DNA of 27,781 bases from a virus. The position numbers and the translations under genes were made by a program. Positions 1-6,840 of the stretch are shown piece after piece (position 1 is the first letter of the stretch; each line of letters opens with the position of its first letter). The notes beneath the pieces are model-generated. The model searched no databases and had not been told where the DNA came from. It worked only from the letters and a program-made list of their open reading frames with translations. The DNA lies in IMG/VR virus record IMGVR_UViG_3300033145_000531, positions 1-27,781 of that record; one strand, given 5' to 3'.

Positions 1-77
1 TATTATCTATAATTTTATGATGTACTTTGACCATTTTTTCTTCTTTTCTATGCCCCCGCAGGGGCGGTTGATTTGGT

Positions 78-108
78 GCCGGGTGATTCCCGGCGTGATT
101 TTATTTAT
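78..108 (+). terminator. rho-independent-like terminator
   Basis: GCCGGG (78-83) and CCCGGC (89-94) form a perfect 6-bp GC stem with a 5-nt loop, followed by a T-rich run (GTGATTTTATTTAT). A second small GC hairpin lies just upstream (52-65). The T tract is interrupted, so termination strength is uncertain. It would separate an upstream unit, outside the window, from the packaging genes. Confidence 0.5.
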
Positions 109-227
109 ATTAGTTGCATTCTCTGTGCCAACTATCATACCCGCCCTGAAAATATTAAATAACATATTGATAATATTAATAATAAAAATTTAAAAAAATA
201 AAACGTGCAAAAAAGTAAATAAAAAAA

Positions 228-276
228 TTGGCTAGATTTAACCAAATCGATAACCAAATTGGCTAAATATAACCAA
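228..276. promoter_or_regulatory. pair of operator-like dyads
   Basis: Two 18-bp imperfect palindromes of the form TTGGCTA-N4-TAACCAA lie at 228-245 and 259-276. They differ at 2 of 18 positions and their starts are 31 bp apart, close to three helical turns. Extra TAACCAAAT half-sites at 239-247 and 251-259 fill the gap. Repeated dyads at this spacing are typical binding sites for dimeric repressors or activators. No cognate protein can be assigned; the helix-turn-helix-like protein at 3952-4398 is one candidate. Confidence 0.45.
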
Positions 277-381
277 TCAAGTCGATTCAAAGTGCTAAGC
301 TTTTTTACACTTGTGAGCGTCCGCAAATAAAAAGCTTATAAAGATTGCCGCTGTAAACTTACATGCCATGCGGGTTTAAAA

Positions 382-410
382 GTGTAAAATATTTTTGTAA
401 TGTGTAAAAT
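382..410 (+). repeat. direct repeat GTGTAAAAT, 20-bp period
   Basis: GTGTAAAAT occurs at 382-390 and again at 402-410, exactly 20 bp apart (about two helical turns). The reverse complement of its first eight bases (TTTTACAC) occurs at 303-310. The pair ends 26 bp before the -35 element of the promoter candidate, a position suited to an upstream activator or a DNA-bending protein. The role is inferred from position only. Confidence 0.4.
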
Positions 411-436
411 GTTTTTACATATTTTCAGAAAAATAC

Positions 437-465
437 TTGACTTGGTAAATAACAGGTGTTATGGA
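437..465 (+). promoter_or_regulatory. candidate sigma70-type promoter for the packaging genes
   Basis: TTGACT (437-442) is followed after 17 nt by TATGGA (460-465), with an extended -10 TG at 457-458. The -35 is close to consensus and the -10 is weak but helped by the TGn element. The predicted transcript would start about 90 nt before the small terminase ATG and carry the GATCGT repeats in its leader. Confidence 0.4.
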
Positions 466-505
466 AATAATAGGCTATTAATATATACATAGATAGTCGA
501 CTGAT

Positions 506-529
506 GATCGTGATCGTGATCGTGATCGT
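506..529. repeat. four tandem GATCGT hexamers
   Basis: Four perfect copies of GATCGT (506-511, 512-517, 518-523, 524-529) lie 36 bp before the small terminase start. Each carries a GATC, the recognition sequence of Dam-type methylases. Possible roles are a packaging-initiation or protein-binding site, or a slippage-prone simple repeat. Sequence alone does not decide. Confidence 0.6.
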
Positions 530-565
530 AATGGATAAATCATATAAAAAAATGAGGATATTAAT

Positions 566-1078
566 ATGAGCACTATAGACGATACAATTATAGTAGATGA
601 TCAATCGGATACCCCGAAACCCCCGAAACCCCCGAAACACGCAGGCGGACGCCCATTGAAATTCCCGGATCCCAAAGCTCTTGAAAAAAAAATAAATGAA
701 TATTTTGCCAAATGTGACGAGGGCGAGGATATTCTAATAAGAGACAGATTCGGGAAAAAAACAACAAAACATGTACGGATACCGTACACAATTGAGGATT
801 TAGCGATATGCCTGGATTGTGATCCGAAAACAATACGCAATTATGGGGTGCGAGACGAGTTTTTCCCGATAATTTCGCGAGTTAAGGCTCGCATTCATGC
901 GTCTTGGATACGAGGTGGCCTCACGAACGAGTACAATAACAAGATGGCAGCATTAATACTCGCTGCGAATGCGCCTGGTTACAACATCCACAAGAAGGTC
1001 GAACTCGGAAATCAGGATGGCGGTCCGCTTACGGTTGAAATTGTTCAGTTCGGGGAAAAGAAAAAGTCTAATGATTAA
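566..1078 (+). CDS. terminase small subunit, gp3-like DNA packaging protein
   Basis: This 170-residue protein resembles the phage DNA-packaging gp3 family. It has the typical AGGRPLKF opening (about 26-33), an amphipathic KKINEYF helix, and a helix-turn-helix-like segment at about 74-94 (TIEDLAICLDCDPKTIRNY), ending in a DEFFPII motif. In this family the small subunit recognises the packaging start site on the concatemer and hands DNA to the large subunit. A loop at 55-72 between the first helix and the HTH makes it slightly longer than usual. A Pro-Lys tract at 17-24 comes from a 9-bp DNA repeat. The ATG has GAGGA seven bases upstream. It is the first gene of the packaging cluster, and the large subunit follows about 500 bp downstream. 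Confidence 0.85.
   Translation: MSTIDDTIIVDDQSDTPKPPKPPKHAGGRPLKFPDPKALEKKINEYFAKCDEGEDILIRDRFGKKTTKHVRIPYTIEDLAICLDCDPKTIRNYGVRDEFFPIISRVKARIHASWIRGGLTNEYNNKMAALILAANAPGYNIHKKVELGNQDGGPLTVEIVQFGEKKKSND
612..638. repeat. three tandem CCCCGAAAC 9-mers inside the small terminase gene
   Basis: CCCCGAAAC occurs three times without interruption (612-620, 621-629, 630-638) and encodes the Pro-Lys-Pro tract at residues 17-24. The block is unusually C-rich for an AT-rich genome. In P22 the pac site lies inside the small terminase gene, so a repeat here could be a recognition element; this is inference by position. Confidence 0.6.
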
Positions 1079-1188
1079 GATTATAGCTATTGAGTGATAA
1101 CAATTCAGACGAGGTTGCATAATGTGTCTCATATTACATGTGATTAATTGTATAATTGACGCATACGTTAAGTGGTATATGTAAGTAG

Positions 1189-1214
1189 TTGATATTATAG
1201 CAACGTCGTATAAT
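1189..1214 (+). promoter_or_regulatory. weak promoter candidate between the terminase genes
   Basis: A perfect TATAAT (1209-1214) is preceded by TTGATA (1189-1194), but the spacer is only 14 nt, shorter than the usual 16-18. It would drive the micro-ORFs at 1270 and 1405 and the large terminase. The surrounding 1079-1269 is otherwise AT-rich and unassigned, apart from a 20-codon frame at 1122-1184 with a GAGG site seven bases ahead. Confidence 0.25.
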
Positions 1215-1269
1215 AATTAATCTGTAAACTCTTTTAATAAGTTATTATAATTATTAAGGATAAGTGGTA

Positions 1270-1401
1270 ATGTGTGAGAATATGAGAGCGGGAGAGAGAC
1301 GAGGTTTCCTTAGTCGGTTTATGAGAAAAAAAACCGTATATGCTGGCGGGGTCTATGGTCAGGAGGTTATAATATCTATACATAACCGAATCAAGATATA
1401 A
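1270..1401 (+). CDS. putative 43-residue protein between the terminase genes
   Basis: A short open frame begins at ATG 1270 with AAGGA at 1256-1260, nine bases upstream, which is a good ribosome binding site. The product starts MCENMRAGERRG, is basic (many Arg and Lys) and ends NRIKI. No family is recognised. The stop is three bases before the next micro-ORF at 1405, so the two look like a translationally coupled pair. An AGGAGG hexamer at 1360-1365 lies inside this frame with no start codon at a useful distance. Small basic proteins between the terminase genes occur in some phages as HNH enzymes or regulators, but nothing here shows such a motif. It may also be chance. Confidence 0.4.
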   Translation: MCENMRAGERRGFLSRFMRKKTVYAGGVYGQEVIISIHNRIKI

Positions 1402-1404
1402 AAA

Positions 1405-1563
1405 ATGAGTCAAAATCCTAAAAATATCAAAAATGGGATTTATAATATTGCCAACAAGTTAGTCAACTTCTCTTATAGAGTAGAGACTAATGATATAGGG
1501 GTTTCCTTTAATGTTCGGCATGGTTTTATTTGGAAAGTTTTCAATAAAGTAAAGTGGGTATAA
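1405..1563 (+). CDS. putative 52-residue protein just upstream of the large terminase
   Basis: An ATG at 1405 opens a 52-codon frame that ends 24 bp before the large terminase ATG. The product begins MSQNPKNIKNGIYN and continues with alternating hydrophobic and polar residues (for example VSFNVRHGFIWKV) before a Lys/Trp-rich end. The composition looks like a folded mixed alpha/beta peptide rather than random AT-rich translation. The ribosome binding site is weak (AAGA), but the start is three bases after the stop of the preceding frame, so coupled translation is possible. No family is recognised. Translation through this frame could also feed ribosomes towards the large terminase, whose own site is weak. 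Confidence 0.4.
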   Translation: MSQNPKNIKNGIYNIANKLVNFSYRVETNDIGVSFNVRHGFIWKVFNKVKWV

Positions 1564-1587
1564 TTTTAAAAAAAACGAGATTTTTAA

Positions 1588-3906
1588 ATGAGTCGATTAA
1601 GACTTCCCAATAACGGATGGACGCCACGTGATGACCAAATGCCCTTATGGATATATTTAGAAGGCGGGGGTAAGCGGGCTGTTGAGGTAGCTCATAGGCG
1701 TTGGGGTAAGGATGATATAGGATTGCATTTTACGGCTACTGCGGCAATGCGGCGGGTAGCGAATTACTGGCATATGCTTCCTCAGTATGGCCAAGCGAGA
1801 AAGGCTATTTGGGATGCTGTGAACCCCCGAACGGGTATGCGTCGAATTGACGAGGCGTTTCCCGAAAGAATACGTAAGAACACTCGTAAGCAGGACATGT
1901 TTATCGAGTTTATAAACGGGTCTACCTGGCAGTTAGTCGGGTCTGATAATTATGATGCAATTGTTGGGTCTTCCACTGGTGGTATTGTTTTTAGCGAATG
2001 GGCATTGGCCGATCCTATGGCTTGGGCGTATTTATCTCCCATTTTAGAGGAAAACAAGGGTTGGGCATTATGGATTTATACAAGTCGTGGAGCTAATCAT
2101 GGTAAGACCATGTTTGAGTCCGCACAAAGGACAAAGGGTTGGTTTGCCGAAAGGCTAACTGCTTTAGAGACTCCTGTTTTCACAAAAAAGCAATTAGATC
2201 AAATTCGATTAGAGTATATTAATATTTTTGGCCCGGAATTGGGCAACGCCTTATTTTCGCAAGAATATTATTGCAGTTTTGAAGGTGCTGTTATGGGTGC
2301 TTATTTTGCATCCGCATTAATTCAGGCGAAAACTGATGGCCGGATTACAAAAGTACCACATCATCCCGGTATAGAGGTTGATACTTTTTGGGACTTAGGT
2401 ATTGATGATTCAACTGCTATCTGGTTTTTACAACCAATGGGTCAGGCGTATCATTGGATTGATTACGAAGAGGGTGTCGGATTCGGTATGGGGCATTACG
2501 CTAAAATACTAAAAAATAAGCCGTATGTTTATGGCAATCATTATATGCCGCATGATGCTCGAAACCGGGTGCAAAGCGAGGGTATTTTAGCGGTATCGAC
2601 CAAAAAAATCGCGGAGAACGTGGGCATTAAACCAATTATTGTGGTAAATCGTCCTCGAAGTATGGATGTTATTATTAAACAACATATTCCCGCATGCCGA
2701 AACGCTATCGCTACAAGCTGGTTTGACGAAATCCGATGTAAACAAGGACTTGAAGCATTAGAGAATTATCGAGCCGATTATGATGAAAAAAGAAAGGTTT
2801 TGTCTGAACATCCTAAACATGATTGGTCGTGTCTTTCCGGGGAAACAAAAATAAGAACATTAAACGGATGGATAGCAATTCAAGATTTAGTTGGGAAAGA
2901 ATTTTATGTATGGGCATATAATATAAAACAACACAGATTGAAACCAGTTAAAGCATTAAAATGTTGGCAGGCAAAAATAGCAACAGAATTGGTTAAAATA
3001 ACTCTTGATGACGGACATATTATACAGTGCACTCCAGATCATAGATTTATGCTTCGGGATGAGTCGTGGATTGAAGCAAAAGATTTAACCATTAATTCTT
3101 CTTTAATGCCGTTTTATGAAACAAAAGACAGGAATTATATAAAAATTCATTTAAACGATGGAACACAGGCAGAAGAACATCAATTTGTTTATTCTGTTTT
3201 TAATGGATTGCTTGAAAATGGATACCATATTCATCATAAAGATTTTGATAAATGTAATAATAATCCCGAAAATTTAATAAAAATGAGTATTAGAGAACAT
3301 ATTTCTCTTCATTCTAAACAACCGGAACGTCTTAAAAAATTAAGAATTAATGCTAAAAAAAGCAATCATGCGGGGGGAACGATTCATCTTATTAAGATGA
3401 ATAAAAATAGAGCGGGAGAGGCTCATCACACAAGACAAAAAAATTATTGGACAGATGAGAAACGTAAAAAAATTGGCGATAGTTCTATTAGAAGTTTTAA
3501 ATCATCTGAAAAAGAAAAGATTTGTGCTGGGTGTGGAGGTATTTTTATTGGGAACTGGAAACGATTGTATTGTTGTAATGGCTGTAAAAGTTATTACCGA
3601 AACAAAACTCATTATTTTGATGAGCCGATACATAGCGAAGATTGTCGAATAATTTCAACAAAAATTAAAGCAAATAATCATAAAGTTATGTCCATAGAAT
3701 TTTTAACTGATGTAAATATTCCTGTTTATGATATTTATGTTTATGAAAATCATAATTTTGTAGCTGAGGGCGTTGTTGTTCATAACTCCCATAGTGCTGA
3801 TGCTTTTCGCACTTTTGTAGCAGGTTATCAACGTCATCGTGGGTCTATTCCTAATATAGCTCAGTATCGCAATAAAGGTCGAGCAAAATCATGGATGATA
3901 CAATAA
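1588..3906 (+). CDS. terminase large subunit, interrupted by an intein
   Basis: This is the ATPase-nuclease motor that pumps phage DNA into the prohead and cuts it to length. Residues 34-48 hold the adenine and Walker A region with the HRRWGKD signature seen in phage terminases. The Walker B motif is at 132-139 (GIVFSEWA). The C-terminal RNase H-like nuclease shows WDLGIDDST (268-276), a PHDA motif (321-324) and HDWS...HSADAFR (411-414 and 735-741). The reading frame is 772 residues, but 415-733 are an intein, so the mature protein would be 453 residues, a normal size. The ATG has only a weak CGAGA site upstream. The next gene begins 45 bp downstream. Without splicing, the intein would split the nuclease centre and probably abolish cutting. 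Confidence 0.96.
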   Translation: MSRLRLPNNGWTPRDDQMPLWIYLEGGGKRAVEVAHRRWGKDDIGLHFTATAAMRRVANYWHMLPQYGQARKAIWDAVNPRTGMRRIDEAFPERIRKNTRKQDMFIEFINGSTWQLVGSDNYDAIVGSSTGGIVFSEWALADPMAWAYLSPILEENKGWALWIYTSRGANHGKTMFESAQRTKGWFAERLTALETPVFTKKQLDQIRLEYINIFGPELGNALFSQEYYCSFEGAVMGAYFASALIQAKTDGRITKVPHHPGIEVDTFWDLGIDDSTAIWFLQPMGQAYHWIDYEEGVGFGMGHYAKILKNKPYVYGNHYMPHDARNRVQSEGILAVSTKKIAENVGIKPIIVVNRPRSMDVIIKQHIPACRNAIATSWFDEIRCKQGLEALENYRADYDEKRKVLSEHPKHDWSCLSGETKIRTLNGWIAIQDLVGKEFYVWAYNIKQHRLKPVKALKCWQAKIATELVKITLDDGHIIQCTPDHRFMLRDESWIEAKDLTINSSLMPFYETKDRNYIKIHLNDGTQAEEHQFVYSVFNGLLENGYHIHHKDFDKCNNNPENLIKMSIREHISLHSKQPERLKKLRINAKKSNHAGGTIHLIKMNKNRAGEAHHTRQKNYWTDEKRKKIGDSSIRSFKSSEKEKICAGCGGIFIGNWKRLYCCNGCKSYYRNKTHYFDEPIHSEDCRIISTKIKANNHKVMSIEFLTDVNIPVYDIYVYENHNFVAEGVVVHNSHSADAFRTFVAGYQRHRGSIPNIAQYRNKGRAKSWMIQ
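2830..3786 (+). other. intein with HNH homing endonuclease and zinc finger
   Basis: These 319 residues (415-733 of the precursor) form a self-splicing intein. Block A begins at Cys415 (CLSGETKI). Block B has TPDH with His485. The splice end shows VYDIYVYENHNF followed by VVVHN, with terminal His732-Asn733 and Ser734 as the +1 nucleophile. Between the splicing halves is an HNH endonuclease (HIHHKDFD from 547, NPENL at 559-563, His571 and His575), then a probable zinc finger (Cys646, Cys649, Cys662/663, Cys666). Hand counts of four 60-base blocks give 20-28% GC inside the intein and 45-57% in the flanking terminase code, which suggests a separate origin. All nucleophiles needed for splicing are present, so it should be active. 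Confidence 0.95.
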
Positions 3907-3951
3907 TAATAGAACAATTATTTTTTTAACACTTAAAACGAGGAGAAACAA

Positions 3952-4398
3952 ATGGCAATATTACACATTAATGACGTTGAAATTAAAATTTCCGATAAAG
4001 AATATGATCGATTTAAACGTAATGCGGAACGTAACCCTAGTTTAGGGCGGGTTGTGTTAAAAAGCGGTACGATTATTAATCTGCATAAATTTTCACATAT
4101 AACGCCATCACGATTGGACGGTATTGAAGAGAATGAGGATTTATCTCTGATTCCAGAAGAAATTGAAACCGAAAAAAAATCTTTAAAACAAGAAGAGTCA
4201 GAGTCAAGTGAGCCTGTTTTAACCGGAAAGCAGATAAGCGAAATTATAAAAAAGTCCAAATTAACCGGGCCGGAATTTGTGGAATCTTTGGGGTTCCCTA
4301 AAGCAACCTTAAGAATGGCGGTAAAAGAAAACAGAGTTAAACCGGAATTTTCCAATGCGATTAGGGAAAAATATTTAACGGAAGACAGCAAGGAATAA
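3952..4398 (+). CDS. small acidic protein with helix-turn-helix-like C-terminus
   Basis: This 148-residue protein has no assigned function. Residues 1-52 look like a small beta-rich domain (ILHINDVEIKISDKEYDRF). Residues 60-90 are an acidic, Glu/Ser-rich linker. Residues 90-142 read as a compact helical domain (ISEIIKKSKLTGPEFVESLG, then FPKATLRMAVKENR), whose pattern resembles a Cro/XRE-type helix-turn-helix with a recognition helix near 117-126. A DNA-binding or packaging-accessory role is inferred. It lies between the large terminase and the portal, four bases before the portal ATG. Its GAGGAG site and following bases (GGAGAAACAA) are the same as those before the genes at 9019 and 9805. 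A long opposite-strand frame over it lacks a site and was discarded. Confidence 0.6.
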   Translation: MAILHINDVEIKISDKEYDRFKRNAERNPSLGRVVLKSGTIINLHKFSHITPSRLDGIEENEDLSLIPEEIETEKKSLKQEESESSEPVLTGKQISEIIKKSKLTGPEFVESLGFPKATLRMAVKENRVKPEFSNAIREKYLTEDSKE

Positions 4399-4401
4399 CC
4401 A

Positions 4402-6534
4402 ATGCTTAATGGTGTTAGCAATCAATTCAAGCCTTTTTCTGAATTATCCAATGAGGAAAAGTTAAGGCGAGCCAGGAAGGATTATAACCAGGCTGTTTCT
4501 GCTGATTCCGTTTTTCAACGCAATGCAAGACTTGCCAATCAGTTTTATGCCGGAGATCAATACACCCGCGAGGAACGTTCTTTATTGGCACAAGAGGGCA
4601 GGCCGGATTTGACTTGTAATTTGATTAAACCAACTATTGAATTAATTAAAGGGGTAAACGAACAAAATCGAGTTGAGGTTAAAGCTAATGCCACAGAAAA
4701 GACCGATGGGTTTTTAGCTGATATTCTTAATAATTGTTATAATAAAATCAAGGAGATTGAAGATCTTGAAATGCAGGAAGATGATGCGTTGGAAAATTGC
4801 ATTATTACCGGCAGGGGTTTTTGCGCCGTGGATGTAGCTCCCGACCCTAAGCGACCCGGTGAGATTAAAATTCCTATTGTATCCATTCCGCCTAGTGAAA
4901 TTCGACTTGACCCATCTGGTAAAAAAAACGATTTAAGCGATCATCGTATGATATTTTGGCATAAATGGGTCACATTGGAAGATTTTGCCATTCAATACCC
5001 GGATGCAATCGAGGATATTGAAGCTATTATGGCCGGCGAATCCATTGGGGATTTAATGGAAGCTGATACCGATATTTTAAATGAATTTGGTGATTTACCG
5101 GTTGATACGCCGACAGAAGATGAATACAGTACCATTATGAACACAGGATATTATGACAAAGCTCGTGGTCATGTCCGGGTGGTACATGAAGAATATTGGG
5201 AAACTTATGACCGGTATTATGGATTTAACCCGACAACCAAGAAGCTTGAGGAATTTGAAAAGGATAAACTTAAGACTTTAAAACAACTTTTTCCAAATTT
5301 TCAATACCAGATTGTAAAAGATAAAAAGATTAAATGGTTTCAATTCACCGGTCATAAGATATTGTATGACGGTGATTCTCCTATCCCGTATGATGGATTT
5401 TCTATTGTAGCGGAATTTGCGTATAAGGATAAATCCAGAAGCAATATTACTCATTTTGGAGTCGTAAAGGATATGATTGATCCGCAGCGGGAGGCAAATA
5501 AACGATGGTCACAGACTTTAAATTTATATTTAAAGCAGACCCAAGGTGGTCATTTTGTTGAAGAATCCGCTATATTAGACGAAAAGCAATGGAAGGATTC
5601 GATTAACGCTCCCGGTGAGGACACTCTTGTAACTAATGGTGCATTATCAGAGGGTAAAATTAGAGAAAAAACAATTCCACAATTTCCAACCGGAGCGTTA
5701 CGGTTGCATGAAATGGCACAAGATTTAATCAAGAAGGTGTCCGGGGTAAATCCTGATTTACTTGGTATATCCGGGCAACGAGCCGAACCCGGTGTGGTAA
5801 TTCGTTTACGGCAGCAACAAGGGCTAACTGTATTAGCTAAATTATTTAAAAATCATCATCATATGCAGGAACAGTTAGGTAAGCGAATATTTGCTATTAT
5901 TATGAAATATATGCCTAATTCTCAAATACAACGAATTTTAGGAACTGGAGATAATTATATTTTTCGGGGCGAATTAATTGTTGATGTGCAAAATAAAATT
6001 GTTGCTCCTTTTCGTAATTTAAGAGATTTGAAATACAATATTGATACCAATGAGAGTAGTGCCAATACGACAAAGACAATGGGTCAATTGGCGATTTTTA
6101 TAGAAATGATGAGCAAAGGTTTCCCGGTTGATCCAAGAGCAGTTGTGAGCCGACTTGATTTACCTGAAAAGGACAAATTACAATGGATTCAATATATAAG
6201 CCAGATGCAACAGGGACAGCAACAGCAAGCACAAGCAGAGTTGCAGTTAAAAGCCCAAACTCAACAGGCAAAAGCAATGGGTGCAAAGGAAAGATTACAG
6301 TTGAATGCTCAACAGGCCGCAAGTGAATTATCAATGGAGCAAAAAGAATTAGAACAAAAGGAACTTGAAGATCGCCGAAATTTCTTTTTGGAACTGTCTA
6401 AATTGGATATGCAAAGTCAACAGCTTGTAATGGGTTTAATTACAAAATTAGCGAGTCAACCTATGCGGCTTCCAGCTTCGGGAATGGGCAAACCGAATTC
6501 GGAGATGATGGCTGCATCGAGTGAGGGTATGTAA
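4402..6534 (+). CDS. portal protein, P22-type
   Basis: This 710-residue protein forms the dodecameric ring at one capsid vertex through which DNA enters and leaves. It is close in length to P22 gp1 and carries family marks: an ANQFYAGDQYTREER segment near 45-58, a GRPDLTCNLIKPTIELIKG segment at 67-84, and a helical DDALENCIITGRGF stretch near 125-140. The C-terminal part (about 598-675) is a long Gln/Ala/Glu-rich helix resembling the portal barrel, followed by a Met/Ser-rich tail. It lies four bases after the preceding stop and directly abuts the next ATG, so it is part of one operon. The call is secure; the barrel assignment is inferred from composition. Confidence 0.95.
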   Translation: MLNGVSNQFKPFSELSNEEKLRRARKDYNQAVSADSVFQRNARLANQFYAGDQYTREERSLLAQEGRPDLTCNLIKPTIELIKGVNEQNRVEVKANATEKTDGFLADILNNCYNKIKEIEDLEMQEDDALENCIITGRGFCAVDVAPDPKRPGEIKIPIVSIPPSEIRLDPSGKKNDLSDHRMIFWHKWVTLEDFAIQYPDAIEDIEAIMAGESIGDLMEADTDILNEFGDLPVDTPTEDEYSTIMNTGYYDKARGHVRVVHEEYWETYDRYYGFNPTTKKLEEFEKDKLKTLKQLFPNFQYQIVKDKKIKWFQFTGHKILYDGDSPIPYDGFSIVAEFAYKDKSRSNITHFGVVKDMIDPQREANKRWSQTLNLYLKQTQGGHFVEESAILDEKQWKDSINAPGEDTLVTNGALSEGKIREKTIPQFPTGALRLHEMAQDLIKKVSGVNPDLLGISGQRAEPGVVIRLRQQQGLTVLAKLFKNHHHMQEQLGKRIFAIIMKYMPNSQIQRILGTGDNYIFRGELIVDVQNKIVAPFRNLRDLKYNIDTNESSANTTKTMGQLAIFIEMMSKGFPVDPRAVVSRLDLPEKDKLQWIQYISQMQQGQQQQAQAELQLKAQTQQAKAMGAKERLQLNAQQAASELSMEQKELEQKELEDRRNFFLELSKLDMQSQQLVMGLITKLASQPMRLPASGMGKPNSEMMAASSEGM

Positions 6535-6717
6535 ATGCCAAAACGTTTAAATCGTAAAAATTATGGATGGAGTTATACTTTTGGTATAAGCCACCGAACC
6601 CCATCTAAAAAATATAAAACTAATTATGATCTCATTAAATGGAACAATATCGACACGACCGAATGGGATGAAAAACAAATAAGGTTTGGTAAGGCAAAAA
6701 CGAAAATTTTTAGTTAA
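6535..6717 (+). CDS. 60-residue basic protein, function unknown
   Basis: The ATG follows the portal stop with no gap and has GAGGG eight to twelve bases upstream inside the portal gene, so translation is probably coupled. The product is basic and aromatic-rich (KNYGWSYTFGISHRTP, then three Trp in total), with no membrane segment and no recognised domain. A very small gene between portal and scaffold is common in phage head operons. It could be a minor head component or an assembly chaperone, but nothing in the sequence shows which. Confidence 0.55.
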   Translation: MPKRLNRKNYGWSYTFGISHRTPSKKYKTNYDLIKWNNIDTTEWDEKQIRFGKAKTKIFS

Positions 6718-6745
6718 TGGGACTTTTTTTATAGATAATCGTTGT

Positions 6746-6820
6746 CGTTTCGGACGCAGTAAACGAAACGCTTTTAAAACCGGCCATTGGCCGTAAACGT
6801 ATCGCCTACGCAAACAGGCG
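6746..6820 (+). promoter_or_regulatory. three-hairpin leader of the scaffold-capsid genes
   Basis: Three inverted repeats follow one another in the 123-bp gap before the scaffold gene: CGTTTCG (6746-6752) with CGAAACG (6764-6770), CGGCC (6781-6785) with GGCCG (6789-6793), and CGCCT (6803-6807) with AGGCG (6816-6820). The last ends seven bases before the AAGGAGG ribosome site. No clear T tract follows any of them, so mRNA processing, stability or translation control fits better than termination. Their role is inferred. Confidence 0.45.
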
Positions 6821-6840
6821 CAAATAAGGAGGAAAGTAAA

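Larger units (their letters stand above)
1..565. other. gene-poor regulatory region upstream of the small terminase
   Basis: No convincing gene lies here. The stretch is very AT-rich and holds, in order, a short GC hairpin (52-56 pairing with 61-65), a terminator-like hairpin (78-94), two operator-like dyads (228-276), an inverted and two direct copies of GTGTAAAA (303-310, 382-389, 402-409), a promoter candidate (437-465) and a four-fold GATCGT repeat (506-529). One plus-strand frame is open from the left edge to a stop at 191-193, but it has no ribosome binding site and overlaps both hairpins. The clustering of symmetric and repeated sites in front of the packaging genes suggests a control region; that is inference. 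Confidence 0.6.

Noticed and set aside
2-193. Plus-strand open frame (ATG 17) giving a hydrophobic peptide of 58 residues
   Set aside because: There is no ribosome binding site, and it runs through both GC hairpins and low-complexity AT-rich DNA.
135-326. Minus-strand frame of 63 residues, hydrophobic
   Set aside because: It starts at TTG without a ribosome site, lies across the operator-like dyads, and its composition follows the AT-rich DNA.
506-529. GATCGT array considered as a CRISPR or integration site
   Set aside because: The units are contiguous 6-mers with no spacers, and there is no integrase or cas gene in the window.
1122-1184. 20-codon frame with a GAGG site seven bases upstream
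   Set aside because: It is too short to distinguish from chance, and no family or coupling supports it.
1984-2004. SE instead of DE in the terminase Walker B motif
   Set aside because: FSEWA or FSEYA forms are common in related phage terminases, so this is not a loss of function.
3455-3652. Separate 65-residue frame inside the intein
   Set aside because: It is an out-of-frame shadow of the HNH and finger region with no ribosome site.
3933-4421. Minus-strand frame of 162 residues opposite the HTH-like gene
   Set aside because: The plus-strand gene has a strong GAGGAG site and fits the operon; the opposite frame mirrors its codon pattern.
6787-6840. N-terminal extension of the scaffold gene from TTG 6787
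   Set aside because: AAGGAGG is placed for ATG 6841, and the extension would cover the hairpin leader.
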